A stretch of DNA of 8,928 nucleotides from Fidelibacterota bacterium (GTDB lineage: Bacteria > Marinisomatota > Marinisomatia > Marinisomatales > UBA1611). Shown piece by piece: positions 1 through 6,573 of the stretch. Positions within the stretch are counted from its first letter, which is position 1, and each line of letters opens with the position of its first letter. Made by a program: the position numbers and the translations under genes. The notes beneath the pieces are model-generated. The model had not been told where the DNA came from. It ran no database searches and saw nothing but the letters and a program-made list of their open reading frames with translations. The stretch covers positions 1 through 8,928 of the forward strand of contig NZKX01000079.1 of assembly GCA_002694025.1 (NCBI GenBank). Reading direction: 5' to 3'.

Positions 1-2712
1 GGTTCAAAACGGGTAAAATTAAATCCGAGAAAGAATAAAAATAGTGATATAAATATAACATTAGAGTTGAATGGTGATTCCCAAATGGTAGAGTGCTATT
101 TATATAATAATAATCCTCCAACAATTAAAGATCCTATACTTTCAATTAAACAAGTAAAGTTAAAAACTACTCCAGGGCATATTTATATATCATGGAAAGA
201 TATTAAGCAAGCTAAATTGTATAAACTTTTTGAGGATGGAAAGGAGATTTACTCTGGTACAGAACCAAGATATGAAAAAAAAGTAACGCCAGGAATAGAA
301 TATTGCTATGCTATAAAGGCATTAGGAGAATTTGGATTGGAGGGTGAAATGTCAAAACTTAAATGTTCTAGTGCTAGAACCAATATACCTAGGGATATAA
401 AAATTGAAGTTTTCAAAAATACACTTACGTTTAATTGGAGCTACGTTAATGGTGCACTAGCTTATAATGTTTATAGGGATGATGAAAAGATTTCTTCAGT
501 TAATGATACCACTTTTCAAGATCTTAATCTCGAATTTGATAAAGAGTATTTTTATAAAATCACCGCTGTTGATGCCCTAAATAAACAAAGTGATTTTTCT
601 ATAGAGCTAAAAGCTAGAACTCATAAATTTATTGAACCTCCGATTTTATCATCCATGGAAAGCAAAAAAAATATCACTCTTATTTGGAATGATGTGGAAG
701 ATTCAGAATATTATAATATTTATAGAGATGGGTTGCTATTAGCTTCAGAAAAGGGAAATTCGTTTGTAGATAAAGTCAAAAGAGGGAAAAAATATTGTTA
801 TGAGGTAAGTTGTATAGATCAATATAAAATTGAGAGTAATAAATCAAACCTATTTTGCAAAAAGTTACTTCTAGAATCACCTAAGGGACTTGTAGCTAAT
901 GCAGATGTCAATAGCATGAATCTTAGTTGGGATCAAGTTGAGGATGTATCTTATTATATGATTTATGAAAAACTTTCTAATCAAGATTATAAATACATTG
1001 GAGAATCAACTAAATCATACTTCAAGGTAAAATCCCTGGATTTTTCTGCAAATATTTGCTACGTTGTTACTGCAGTAGATAAAGAAGAAGATGAAAGTTT
1101 ATACTCGATATCAGCTTGCAATAGAGTTTTCGACCCCCCACACTTTACTATTCAAAGTCATAAATTAATTGAGCCTTCTGGAAATGGAGTCTTAGATGCC
1201 CGAGAAAATGGTGCCGTTCAGTTCGCTATTTTCAATGATGGACAAAGCCCTGCATATAATATTAAGATTTTGTTAACTGAACAGGATCCTTCTAAAAGTA
1301 TTGTATTGGGTAATGCGGTTATCTTAGACACATTAAAAGCAGGAAGGATTAAATTTGTTAATATTGATATTAAATCTCTGCTTGATGTAAAAACAGGAAA
1401 CCAGGCTTTAGAACTGAATTTGATTTCTCAAGATCAAATAAGTCTAGAGGAACCCTATTTATTTAATATTAAAACAAAATCTATGGTTCCTCCAAAGATG
1501 GTTGTAGCCGATTTTGCAATTACAAATGATTTTAATACTAGATATATTCCTAAAAATGAGACTGTAAGTTTAACCTTGCGGGTCCAAAATGTTGGGGAAG
1601 GAGATTCTGAATTTGTTGATATTGAACTTAAAGAAAATAGGACTTTTAAGACTCCTGGATTTTCTGGTCGATTAACTCTGCCGAGATTTTCTTCTGGTGA
1701 TTACATGGATATAGAAATTCCTATAAAAACTTTATTGGATCAGTTTTTTATCAATGTGGAATTAAAAGATTATTTAAACAACATACACAAGCAAAGAATC
1801 GATTTGCAAACAATGCGAAATTATAGGTCTCCAATAGAACTTACTATTCAGGACCTTGGTGCCAAAGACATTGTGTTTTATCCCGATGAGCTAGGTGAAA
1901 TTGATGTAGATAGACACATACCTTTAAGCCGTAAAAATCCCAATGGTTTGGCGGTTGTGTTTGGTATTGAAGACTATCAAGATTTAAGATATCCGAAATT
2001 AAGATATGCTGGTAGAGATAGAGATGTTATGAGAAAATACTTTAATCAAGCTTTTGGTTTATCTGACTTTCAATTGCTACCATCAAAACCTTGGCAAATG
2101 GAGGGAGGGCCAAATGAAGAGGAATATCGCATTATTTTTGATCCCTATGACGGAGATCTTCGTAAGCGAATTAATTCTGCTGTTAAATATTCTAATATTG
2201 AAGAAATTGATGTATTCCTTTATTACAGAGGATATGGTGAATGGGTAAACGGTCAACCTCTTCTAATCCCAAAAAATGCAAAATTTGATAGGCATGTGAC
2301 AAAATATCCTATTGAAGATTTGATTAATAGTTTAGTAAAACTTTCCATATTAAATAGTATTAAAACTATTACACTATTTATGGATATTACATACATTAAT
2401 CCTGAAAGTTCCTCTGGTTCATTTTGGGATTATCCTGATCTGCCTAATAAAATAAGTATCCTCAGTGCCTCCTCAAATGGTGAGACCTCCCAAATCTTTG
2501 AAGACAAAAAGCACAGCGTTTTCACATATTCTCTTTTAAAGGGTTTTGCCGGCGCAGCTGATGATGGAGATAATGTAATTAATCTAGATGAGATTACAGA
2601 ATATGTTTATAAATCTGTTCCTAAATATGTCGATAAAGTTCCTGGATTTATAAGGCAAAATCCTACCTTCAATGGAAAGGATTTAAAACGAACAATAATA
2701 GATTTAAGATAA
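1..2712 (+). CDS. Secreted FN3-repeat protein with C-terminal pseudo-caspase domain (5' partial)
   Basis: The reading frame is open to the first base of the window, so the gene starts upstream; the TTG at 67 is only the first start-like codon inside. Numbering from the first codon seen, FN3 domains lie at about 43-125, 126-207, 208-288 and 289-377. Two beta-sandwich-like domains follow (about 380-495 and 497-605), then a peptidase C14 (caspase-like) domain at about 645-895. Family landmarks in it are AVVFGIEDY, YAGRDRD, the strand DVFLYYRGYGEW, the strand TLFMDITY and a late HSVFTYSLLKGF helix. The active-site His of the usual GHG is Tyr745 and the Cys of the usual DxCxSG strand is Thr797, so peptidase activity is not expected. 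Three FN3 domains carry Cys pairs spaced exactly 20 residues, which suits an exported, disulfide-bonded protein. The signal peptide would lie outside the window. A scaffold or regulatory role is inference. Confidence 0.9.
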   Translation, partial: GSKRVKLNPRKNKNSDINITLELNGDSQMVECYLYNNNPPTIKDPILSIKQVKLKTTPGHIYISWKDIKQAKLYKLFEDGKEIYSGTEPRYEKKVTPGIEYCYAIKALGEFGLEGEMSKLKCSSARTNIPRDIKIEVFKNTLTFNWSYVNGALAYNVYRDDEKISSVNDTTFQDLNLEFDKEYFYKITAVDALNKQSDFSIELKARTHKFIEPPILSSMESKKNITLIWNDVEDSEYYNIYRDGLLLASEKGNSFVDKVKRGKKYCYEVSCIDQYKIESNKSNLFCKKLLLESPKGLVANADVNSMNLSWDQVEDVSYYMIYEKLSNQDYKYIGESTKSYFKVKSLDFSANICYVVTAVDKEEDESLYSISACNRVFDPPHFTIQSHKLIEPSGNGVLDARENGAVQFAIFNDGQSPAYNIKILLTEQDPSKSIVLGNAVILDTLKAGRIKFVNIDIKSLLDVKTGNQALELNLISQDQISLEEPYLFNIKTKSMVPPKMVVADFAITNDFNTRYIPKNETVSLTLRVQNVGEGDSEFVDIELKENRTFKTPGFSGRLTLPRFSSGDYMDIEIPIKTLLDQFFINVELKDYLNNIHKQRIDLQTMRNYRSPIELTIQDLGAKDIVFYPDELGEIDVDRHIPLSRKNPNGLAVVFGIEDYQDLRYPKLRYAGRDRDVMRKYFNQAFGLSDFQLLPSKPWQMEGGPNEEEYRIIFDPYDGDLRKRINSAVKYSNIEEIDVFLYYRGYGEWVNGQPLLIPKNAKFDRHVTKYPIEDLINSLVKLSILNSIKTITLFMDITYINPESSSGSFWDYPDLPNKISILSASSNGETSQIFEDKKHSVFTYSLLKGFAGAADDGDNVINLDEITEYVYKSVPKYVDKVPGFIRQNPTFNGKDLKRTIIDLR

Positions 2713-2719
2713 AAATTTT

Positions 2720-2723
2720 AGGA
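2720..2723 (+). promoter_or_regulatory. Ribosome binding site (AGGA) of the PKD-domain gene
   Basis: AGGA lies 4 nt before ATG 2728, inside the 15-nt gap after the upstream stop codon. It supports ATG 2728 over the internal ATG at 2743. Most other starts in this window have no comparable motif. Confidence 0.45.
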
Positions 2724-2727
2724 AAAT

Positions 2728-3270
2728 ATGAAAGAAACTAAAATGGGTAACTTTTTTGCTTTACTTGTAATAATTATCTCAGGGTTTTCAATCATTAAGT
2801 GGAAAGAATATGAGCGAGGAGTCTTGTTAGAAATTTCAGATTCATTATCCGTCTCTAAAAAAAAAGAGCTAAAGCCTTCCCTTGATATTGTATCAAAAGT
2901 AAGCTTGTTGGAAAAGATGGCCCTAAAAGAAAGAGAAAAAATAAGAGTAATGGTTGAGCATGATAATTCTCCTTTCACATCTACTTATCCTATGATATTA
3001 GATGCTACAACTTCTTATGATCCTGACCTAGGAGATGAAATTCAATATGTCTGGAAACAGATTTCAGGACCCACGATTGAACTTCGTCCGAACCCATTTG
3101 TAGGGAAGGTAAGTTTCGAAGGTGAAGCTGGAGAGTACATATTTGAGCTGACAGTTTCAGATAATTATGGAGCAAAAGCAAAGGCCATTAGGACAGTTGT
3201 TATAGAACCGGAGCCTAATGCTTCACCCATTATAGATGTAAAGGTTAGGCAAGGTTCTGAATTAAATTAG
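2728..3270 (+). CDS. Membrane-anchored PKD-domain protein
   Basis: A 180-residue protein. Residues 8-23 (NFFALLVIIISGFSII) form one hydrophobic segment with Lys on both sides, acting as an uncleaved anchor or signal. A charged, probably helical linker follows (about 26-75). One PKD-type immunoglobulin-like domain occupies about 86-160, with the diagnostic LDATTSYDPD, YVWKQISGP and YIFELTVSDNYG stretches. The C-terminus is short and has no catalytic motif. PKD domains are usually extracytoplasmic protein- or carbohydrate-binding modules, so a role at the envelope is likely but the partner is unknown. It starts 15 nt after the FN3/pseudo-caspase gene and is probably cotranscribed with it, which makes that protein the first candidate partner (inference). 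It ends in TAG. Confidence 0.85.
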   Translation: MKETKMGNFFALLVIIISGFSIIKWKEYERGVLLEISDSLSVSKKKELKPSLDIVSKVSLLEKMALKEREKIRVMVEHDNSPFTSTYPMILDATTSYDPDLGDEIQYVWKQISGPTIELRPNPFVGKVSFEGEAGEYIFELTVSDNYGAKAKAIRTVVIEPEPNASPIIDVKVRQGSELN

Positions 3271-3332
3271 GGTTATAGAGCTCAGCTATTTAATTTCCTT
3301 ACTAATTATTTAAATTTATTGTCTAAAAAAAT

Positions 3333-4280
3333 ATGGAAAAATCTGTTGTTCTTGGAATTGATATAGGTGGCACAAATACTATCTATGGTTTTATTATGCG
3401 TGATGGTACTATTATTTTCCATGATGAAATCCCAACATATGGAGCCAAGCCAATTTCAGATCTTATTGGAAGAATTAGTGATAACGTAAAGAGATTTTTT
3501 TCCAAAAATCTAGATTACTCACTTAGTGGAATTGGTATAGGTGCTCCAAATGGAAACCATTACACAGGTATGATTCAAAGTCCTCCAAATTTAAGTTGGG
3601 GAAATATTGATATTGTTTCACTTTTTAAAAAAGAGATCAATGCTAAAACATTACTAACAAATGATGCCAATGCTGCTGCTTTAGGTGAAAAATTTTTTGG
3701 ACTAGCAAAAAATATGGATGATTTTGTTGTCGTTACGTTGGGAACTGGGCTAGGCAGCGGTATTTTTAGTTCAGGAAAGTTACTTTATGGCCATGATGGC
3801 TTTGCTGGAGAAATGGGCCATATATCCATAGATTTTAATGGTAGATTGTGTAATTGCGGTAACAAAGGGTGTTTAGAGTCGTATGCTTCTGCTACTGGTA
3901 TAAAAAATACTATTAAGAACTTGATTGAAATAGATCCTCAAAATAAACTTCTTCAAATTTTAAGTAAAGATAATTTAGATGGATTTCTTCTTGATAAGGC
4001 TTATGATGAAGGTAATAAGACTGCAATTAAAATATACCATCTTACTGGAGAAAAACTAGGGCAGGGTCTTGCCCTTGTAGCAAATTTATTAAGCCCTGAA
4101 GCTTTTATATTTTATGGAGGTTTCAGCAATGCCGGTGAGCGTATTCTTTCCCAAGCTAGAAAGTCAATGAAAGACAATTTAATCAACAATTCAGGGAAAA
4201 ATATAAAACTTATTCAATCAGGTTTACCTCAGGGGCAAGCAGGTATATTAGGTGCGGCTTCTATGATTTGGACAAAATAA
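3333..4280 (+). CDS. ROK-family sugar kinase (glucokinase-like)
   Basis: A full-length 315-residue ROK protein, cytoplasmic, expected to phosphorylate a hexose or amino-hexose with ATP. Visible motifs: phosphate-binding DIGGTN at 10-15; NDANAAALGE at 110-119 with catalytic Asp111; GTGLGSG at 137-143; EMGH at 160-163 with sugar-contacting Glu160 and zinc-ligand His163; and the ROK signature CNCGNKGCLE at 173-182 giving zinc Cys173, Cys175 and Cys180. No helix-turn-helix precedes the kinase domain, so this is an enzyme rather than a ROK repressor. Sequence alone does not separate glucokinase from N-acetylglucosamine, N-acetylmannosamine or fructose kinase. ATG 3333 places DIGGTN at the usual distance from the N-terminus; no clear Shine-Dalgarno is visible. 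The 62-nt gap upstream and 288-nt gap downstream suggest its own transcript. Confidence 0.95.
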   Translation: MEKSVVLGIDIGGTNTIYGFIMRDGTIIFHDEIPTYGAKPISDLIGRISDNVKRFFSKNLDYSLSGIGIGAPNGNHYTGMIQSPPNLSWGNIDIVSLFKKEINAKTLLTNDANAAALGEKFFGLAKNMDDFVVVTLGTGLGSGIFSSGKLLYGHDGFAGEMGHISIDFNGRLCNCGNKGCLESYASATGIKNTIKNLIEIDPQNKLLQILSKDNLDGFLLDKAYDEGNKTAIKIYHLTGEKLGQGLALVANLLSPEAFIFYGGFSNAGERILSQARKSMKDNLINNSGKNIKLIQSGLPQGQAGILGAASMIWTK

Positions 4281-4568
4281 TTCAAAAGCTAACTTAAAAA
4301 ATAATATTTATAATCATCATAATCTGATTTATTAATTATATAATAATGCTTTTTCAAATTATAGTTAACTATTCACAATAGAAGAGCTCGAAAAGAATAT
4401 TGTAACGAAACAAAAAAAATAAATTGATAAAGAATAATCATAAGTCCGCAATTACTATATTTTTGATACTCAGTCTCTATTTTTTAATGGAAATTTTCCC
4501 AATTCGAATAGCAATAAAAGAGACGGTTCAATAATAAACACTAGTTGAATTTGAGATGGCACGTTAAC
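4281..4568 (+). other. AT-rich intergenic region between the kinase and LRR genes
   Basis: The longest gap between confident genes, so it should contain the kinase gene's 3' end and the LRR gene's promoter. I see no convincing -35/-10 pair and no GC-rich terminator hairpin. A perfect 12-bp palindrome, ATAGTTAACTAT, sits at 4361-4372. A 36-codon TTG-started reading frame at 4424-4534 encodes one hydrophobic segment; it is too short and unsupported to call. No tRNA or other RNA gene is recognisable. Confidence 0.5.
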
Positions 4569-6176
4569 ATGATTAATACAAGTAATAATTTTATTGGTCA
4601 CCTTTTCTTATTTTTTTTTATTTTTTGTTCTTTTTGGAGATGCGCCAATGTCCCACCTCCTCAGCCATCAATACCTGAGCCAGCTGTTGTAGAACCTGAG
4701 CAAGTTGTTGAGGAGCCTGAACCAATTCTTAAAAAGCTACCATCCCCTCCTAAAGGTTTAAATGTTACTTCAGTTATATATAACCGCGATCATATGATGA
4801 TAGAATGGGATATGTCAAAAGATTCTAATTTTAGTAGTTATAATCTACTAAAATCTATTGATACAGTTAATGATCCAGATACAGTATTTATTACAGGTGA
4901 CATAAATCGAACCACTTTTAAATTAGAAAAATTTGATCCTACTTTAGAAAATTGGTTCTGGATTAATGTTATGAATGAAACAGGATTGAATACAAGTGGG
5001 ATGAAAAAAAGTAATAATGTTGAAATTCAGGCTCCTAGGAGTTCCCGGTTACGAACTGTCGACGGGAAATATGACTTAAAAATTGAATGGACAATGAATA
5101 GAGATATTGATTTTGAAAAGTATACTATTCTCCGATCCAATAATGAACAAATGAAAAATAAAGAAAAAGTTAAAGATTTTTTAAAAAGGGAGGATACTAC
5201 ACTGGTGCTTTCACTTGACAGTGTTTATTTCTATCAGATTATGACACAAGACTATTGGGGCCTTACATCTTATAGTAATGTAATTAAAGGAGATTATCAG
5301 ATCGAAATTTGGGGAGTGGAGTACTCTATCGTAAAGACGAGAAAAATAGATTTAGCAGGTAAGAAGTTATTTGGACCTATACCGTCGGAGTTTGGTAAAC
5401 TTTTTAACCTTGAGGTACTACTTTTACAAAAAAATTTTTTGACCGAAGATATTCCAGAAGAATTATGGGATTTGAGAAAACTTAGAGTGCTTAATCTTAG
5501 TAAAAACCAATTTGATGGTAAGATTCCTGTTGATATTCACAAGGCTAATACTCTTCAAGAAATTTGGTTTGCCAATAATAATTTTGATGGAAATATACCG
5601 CATCAAATTTTTACTTTAAAAAACCTGACACATATCAACCTCAGTAGTAATAGGCTATCAGGGAATATAAGTGAATCATTAGCTAACTTAGGTAATTTAA
5701 GATACTTGAATTTATTTAATAATAACTTCATGGGATCTATTCCAGTGGAGATTGGTGAATTGAAAAATCTTGAATTTTTAAGTTTAGGGAAAAACAACTT
5801 AACAGGTAGTATCCCCTCTGAAATTGCTAAAGCAGATAAACTTCAGTCTATTGCTCTTTTTGAAAACCGATTGGTCGGTCGTATACCTATAGAAATTGTT
5901 ACTTTAAAAAATCTAGTATATCTGGGCTTGTTTGATAATCAGCTTAGTGGAAATATATCAAATCAAATCTTTGAAAATCCTAATTTTTTATATCTAAAGC
6001 TTAATAATAATATTCTTGAGCAAGTGAACTTCGACTCTTTATGTGAATCTGGATATAACTGGGGCAATTCAATATATTTTGATGTTTCAGATAATGATTT
6101 TAAAGAAAAATTATCGACCTGTTTTTCTGATAATGTTTTTTATGAAATTTACTCATCAACCAAGGATAAAGAATAA
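4569..6176 (+). CDS. FN3-like and leucine-rich-repeat surface lipoprotein-like protein
   Basis: ATG 4569 is preferred over TTG 4545, which directly follows a TAG and would add eight residues before the signal. From ATG 4569 the protein has 535 residues. Residues 8-25 are a strongly hydrophobic export signal ending in WRC (Cys25) with an earlier Cys20; either could be lipidated, but neither fits the lipobox well. A Pro/Glu-rich linker follows (about 28-60), then two FN3-like domains (about 60-155 and 156-242), then leucine-rich repeats at 257-472. A degenerate cap contains Cys492 and Cys518, which could form a disulfide. The repeats follow the LxxLxLxxNxLxGxIPxxIxxLxx pattern best known from plant receptors and also found in surface proteins of FCB-group bacteria. 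The likely role is binding a protein or glycan at the cell surface. No catalytic domain is visible. Confidence 0.9.
   Translation: MINTSNNFIGHLFLFFFIFCSFWRCANVPPPQPSIPEPAVVEPEQVVEEPEPILKKLPSPPKGLNVTSVIYNRDHMMIEWDMSKDSNFSSYNLLKSIDTVNDPDTVFITGDINRTTFKLEKFDPTLENWFWINVMNETGLNTSGMKKSNNVEIQAPRSSRLRTVDGKYDLKIEWTMNRDIDFEKYTILRSNNEQMKNKEKVKDFLKREDTTLVLSLDSVYFYQIMTQDYWGLTSYSNVIKGDYQIEIWGVEYSIVKTRKIDLAGKKLFGPIPSEFGKLFNLEVLLLQKNFLTEDIPEELWDLRKLRVLNLSKNQFDGKIPVDIHKANTLQEIWFANNNFDGNIPHQIFTLKNLTHINLSSNRLSGNISESLANLGNLRYLNLFNNNFMGSIPVEIGELKNLEFLSLGKNNLTGSIPSEIAKADKLQSIALFENRLVGRIPIEIVTLKNLVYLGLFDNQLSGNISNQIFENPNFLYLKLNNNILEQVNFDSLCESGYNWGNSIYFDVSDNDFKEKLSTCFSDNVFYEIYSSTKDKE
5337..5984 (+). repeat. Nine tandem 24-residue leucine-rich repeats (72-bp units)
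   Basis: Every unit is exactly 24 codons with no insertion. Units begin at TRKIDL, LEVLLL, LRVLNL, LQEIWF, LTHINL, LRYLNL, LEFLSL, LQSIAL and LVYLGL. Most carry NxLxGxIP or a close variant. Unit nucleotide sequences have diverged, apart from short shared stretches such as ACTTTAAAAAA in units 4 and 8, so this is an old protein repeat rather than a recent DNA duplication. An irregular tenth unit starts at 5985 (FLYLKLNNN). Confidence 0.9.
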
Positions 6177-6216
6177 AATTGTTGATGGTATAGTATTATT
6201 TCATTACTTTTGTTAT

Positions 6217-6573
6217 ATGTCTGAATTTATTTTATACCATAACCCGAGGTGAGGAAAGAGTAGGGAAGCCGTGTTGCTTCTAAATAAAAGAAAGGTAAAT
6301 TACACCTTGATTGAATATCTGAAGAATCCATTAAGTGTGGATGATGTTTTGTTATTATCAAAAAAACTAGGTTTAGATCCTGGAAGATTTGTAAGAAAAA
6401 ATGAAAAAGATTTTAAAGAAAATAATTTGATAAAATTCATTTATGATAATAATAAAATGGCTGATTGTATATCAAAATTTCCAAAGATTATGGAACGACC
6501 TATCCTTGTAAAAGGAGATAAAGCAGTAATAGGTAGACCGCGTGAAAATATTTTTAAACTGGTGAAAAAATAA
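6217..6573 (+). CDS. arsC: ArsC-type arsenate reductase, candidate selenoprotein (TGA 6250-6252 read as Sec)
   Basis: Two same-frame pieces join across a single TGA to give one 118-residue ArsC protein starting MSEFILYHNPR, then TGA, then GKSREAVLLL. Family members start almost identically, with the catalytic Cys at position 12 where the TGA stands. The essential arginines of the plasmid R773 enzyme fall at the same numbers here: Arg60 (FVRKNE), Arg94 (ERPILVKG) and Arg107 (IGRPRE). All of this lies downstream of the TGA and is intact. ArsC reduces arsenate to arsenite through a covalent intermediate on residue 12, using glutaredoxin or thioredoxin; selenocysteine there would be more nucleophilic. 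Length matches short chromosomal ArsC/YfgD proteins. It begins 40 nt after the LRR gene and its TAA overlaps the next gene's likely start. No Shine-Dalgarno is evident at ATG 6217. The alternative is a nonsense mutation; the stem-loop after the TGA and intact downstream sequence argue against it. Confidence 0.85.
6264..6281 (+). promoter_or_regulatory. Putative bacterial SECIS stem-loop
   Basis: GAAGC (6265-6269) pairs with GCTTC (6276-6280), extended by a G6264-U6281 wobble pair, and closes a six-base loop CGTGTT (6270-6275). The stem starts 11 nt after TGA 6250-6252, matching my recollection of the spacing in Escherichia coli fdhF. The loop has G as its second base, the feature bacterial SECIS models require for SelB recognition. 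It lies inside the coding sequence, as bacterial SECIS elements do. The pairing was read by eye and no folding energy was computed. Confidence 0.65.
6561..6565 (+). promoter_or_regulatory. Shine-Dalgarno-like GGTGA at the arsC/EEP junction
   Basis: GGTGA matches the 3' half of the extended Shine-Dalgarno GGAGGTGA. It lies within the last arsC codons, 7 nt before ATT 6573 and 4 nt before ATA 6570. It supports translation starting at the overlap rather than at ATG 6675, which has no such motif nearby. Confidence 0.4.

Noticed and set aside
2718..2978. Open frame on the - strand opposite the PKD gene, and similar - strand frames at 5603-5797, 7300-7488, 7455-7658, 7800-7982 and 8221-8421
   Set aside because: All are short antisense shadows of better supported + strand genes, with no recognisable protein features.
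3264..3296. Hairpin AAATTA...ATAG(loop)CTAT...TAATTT at the end of the PKD gene as a terminator
   Set aside because: The stem is AT-only apart from one G-C pair, interrupted by an internal loop and followed by no clear T-tract.
4361..4372. Perfect palindrome ATAGTTAACTAT as an operator
   Set aside because: A single 12-bp AT-rich palindrome with no adjacent regulator and no identifiable promoter is too weak to call.
4424..4534. A 36-codon TTG-started frame encoding one hydrophobic segment upstream of the LRR gene
   Set aside because: No ribosome binding site, no ATG start and no recognisable motif; short hydrophobic frames are expected by chance in AT-rich DNA.
6043..6252. A 69-codon open frame ending in ...FILYHNPR
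   Set aside because: Most of it overlaps the LRR gene out of frame. Only its last 11 codons, from ATG 6217, are real, and they are the N-terminus of ArsC before the TGA.
6250..6252. Genome-wide reassignment of TGA (for example to Trp or Gly)
   Set aside because: Other long genes contain no in-frame TGA, Trp is encoded by TGG throughout, and the position here is a catalytic Cys rather than a Trp or Gly site.
6271..6573. A 100-codon ArsC-like protein starting at GTG 6271
   Set aside because: It would lack the active-site loop and first strand of the fold. The missing part is in the same frame directly upstream of the TGA, so this is the C-terminal part of one gene.
6217..6573. ArsC as a pseudogene with a nonsense mutation
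   Set aside because: Not excluded, but less likely: the lone stop falls exactly on the catalytic residue, everything after it is intact including all three functional arginines, and a SECIS-like hairpin is present.
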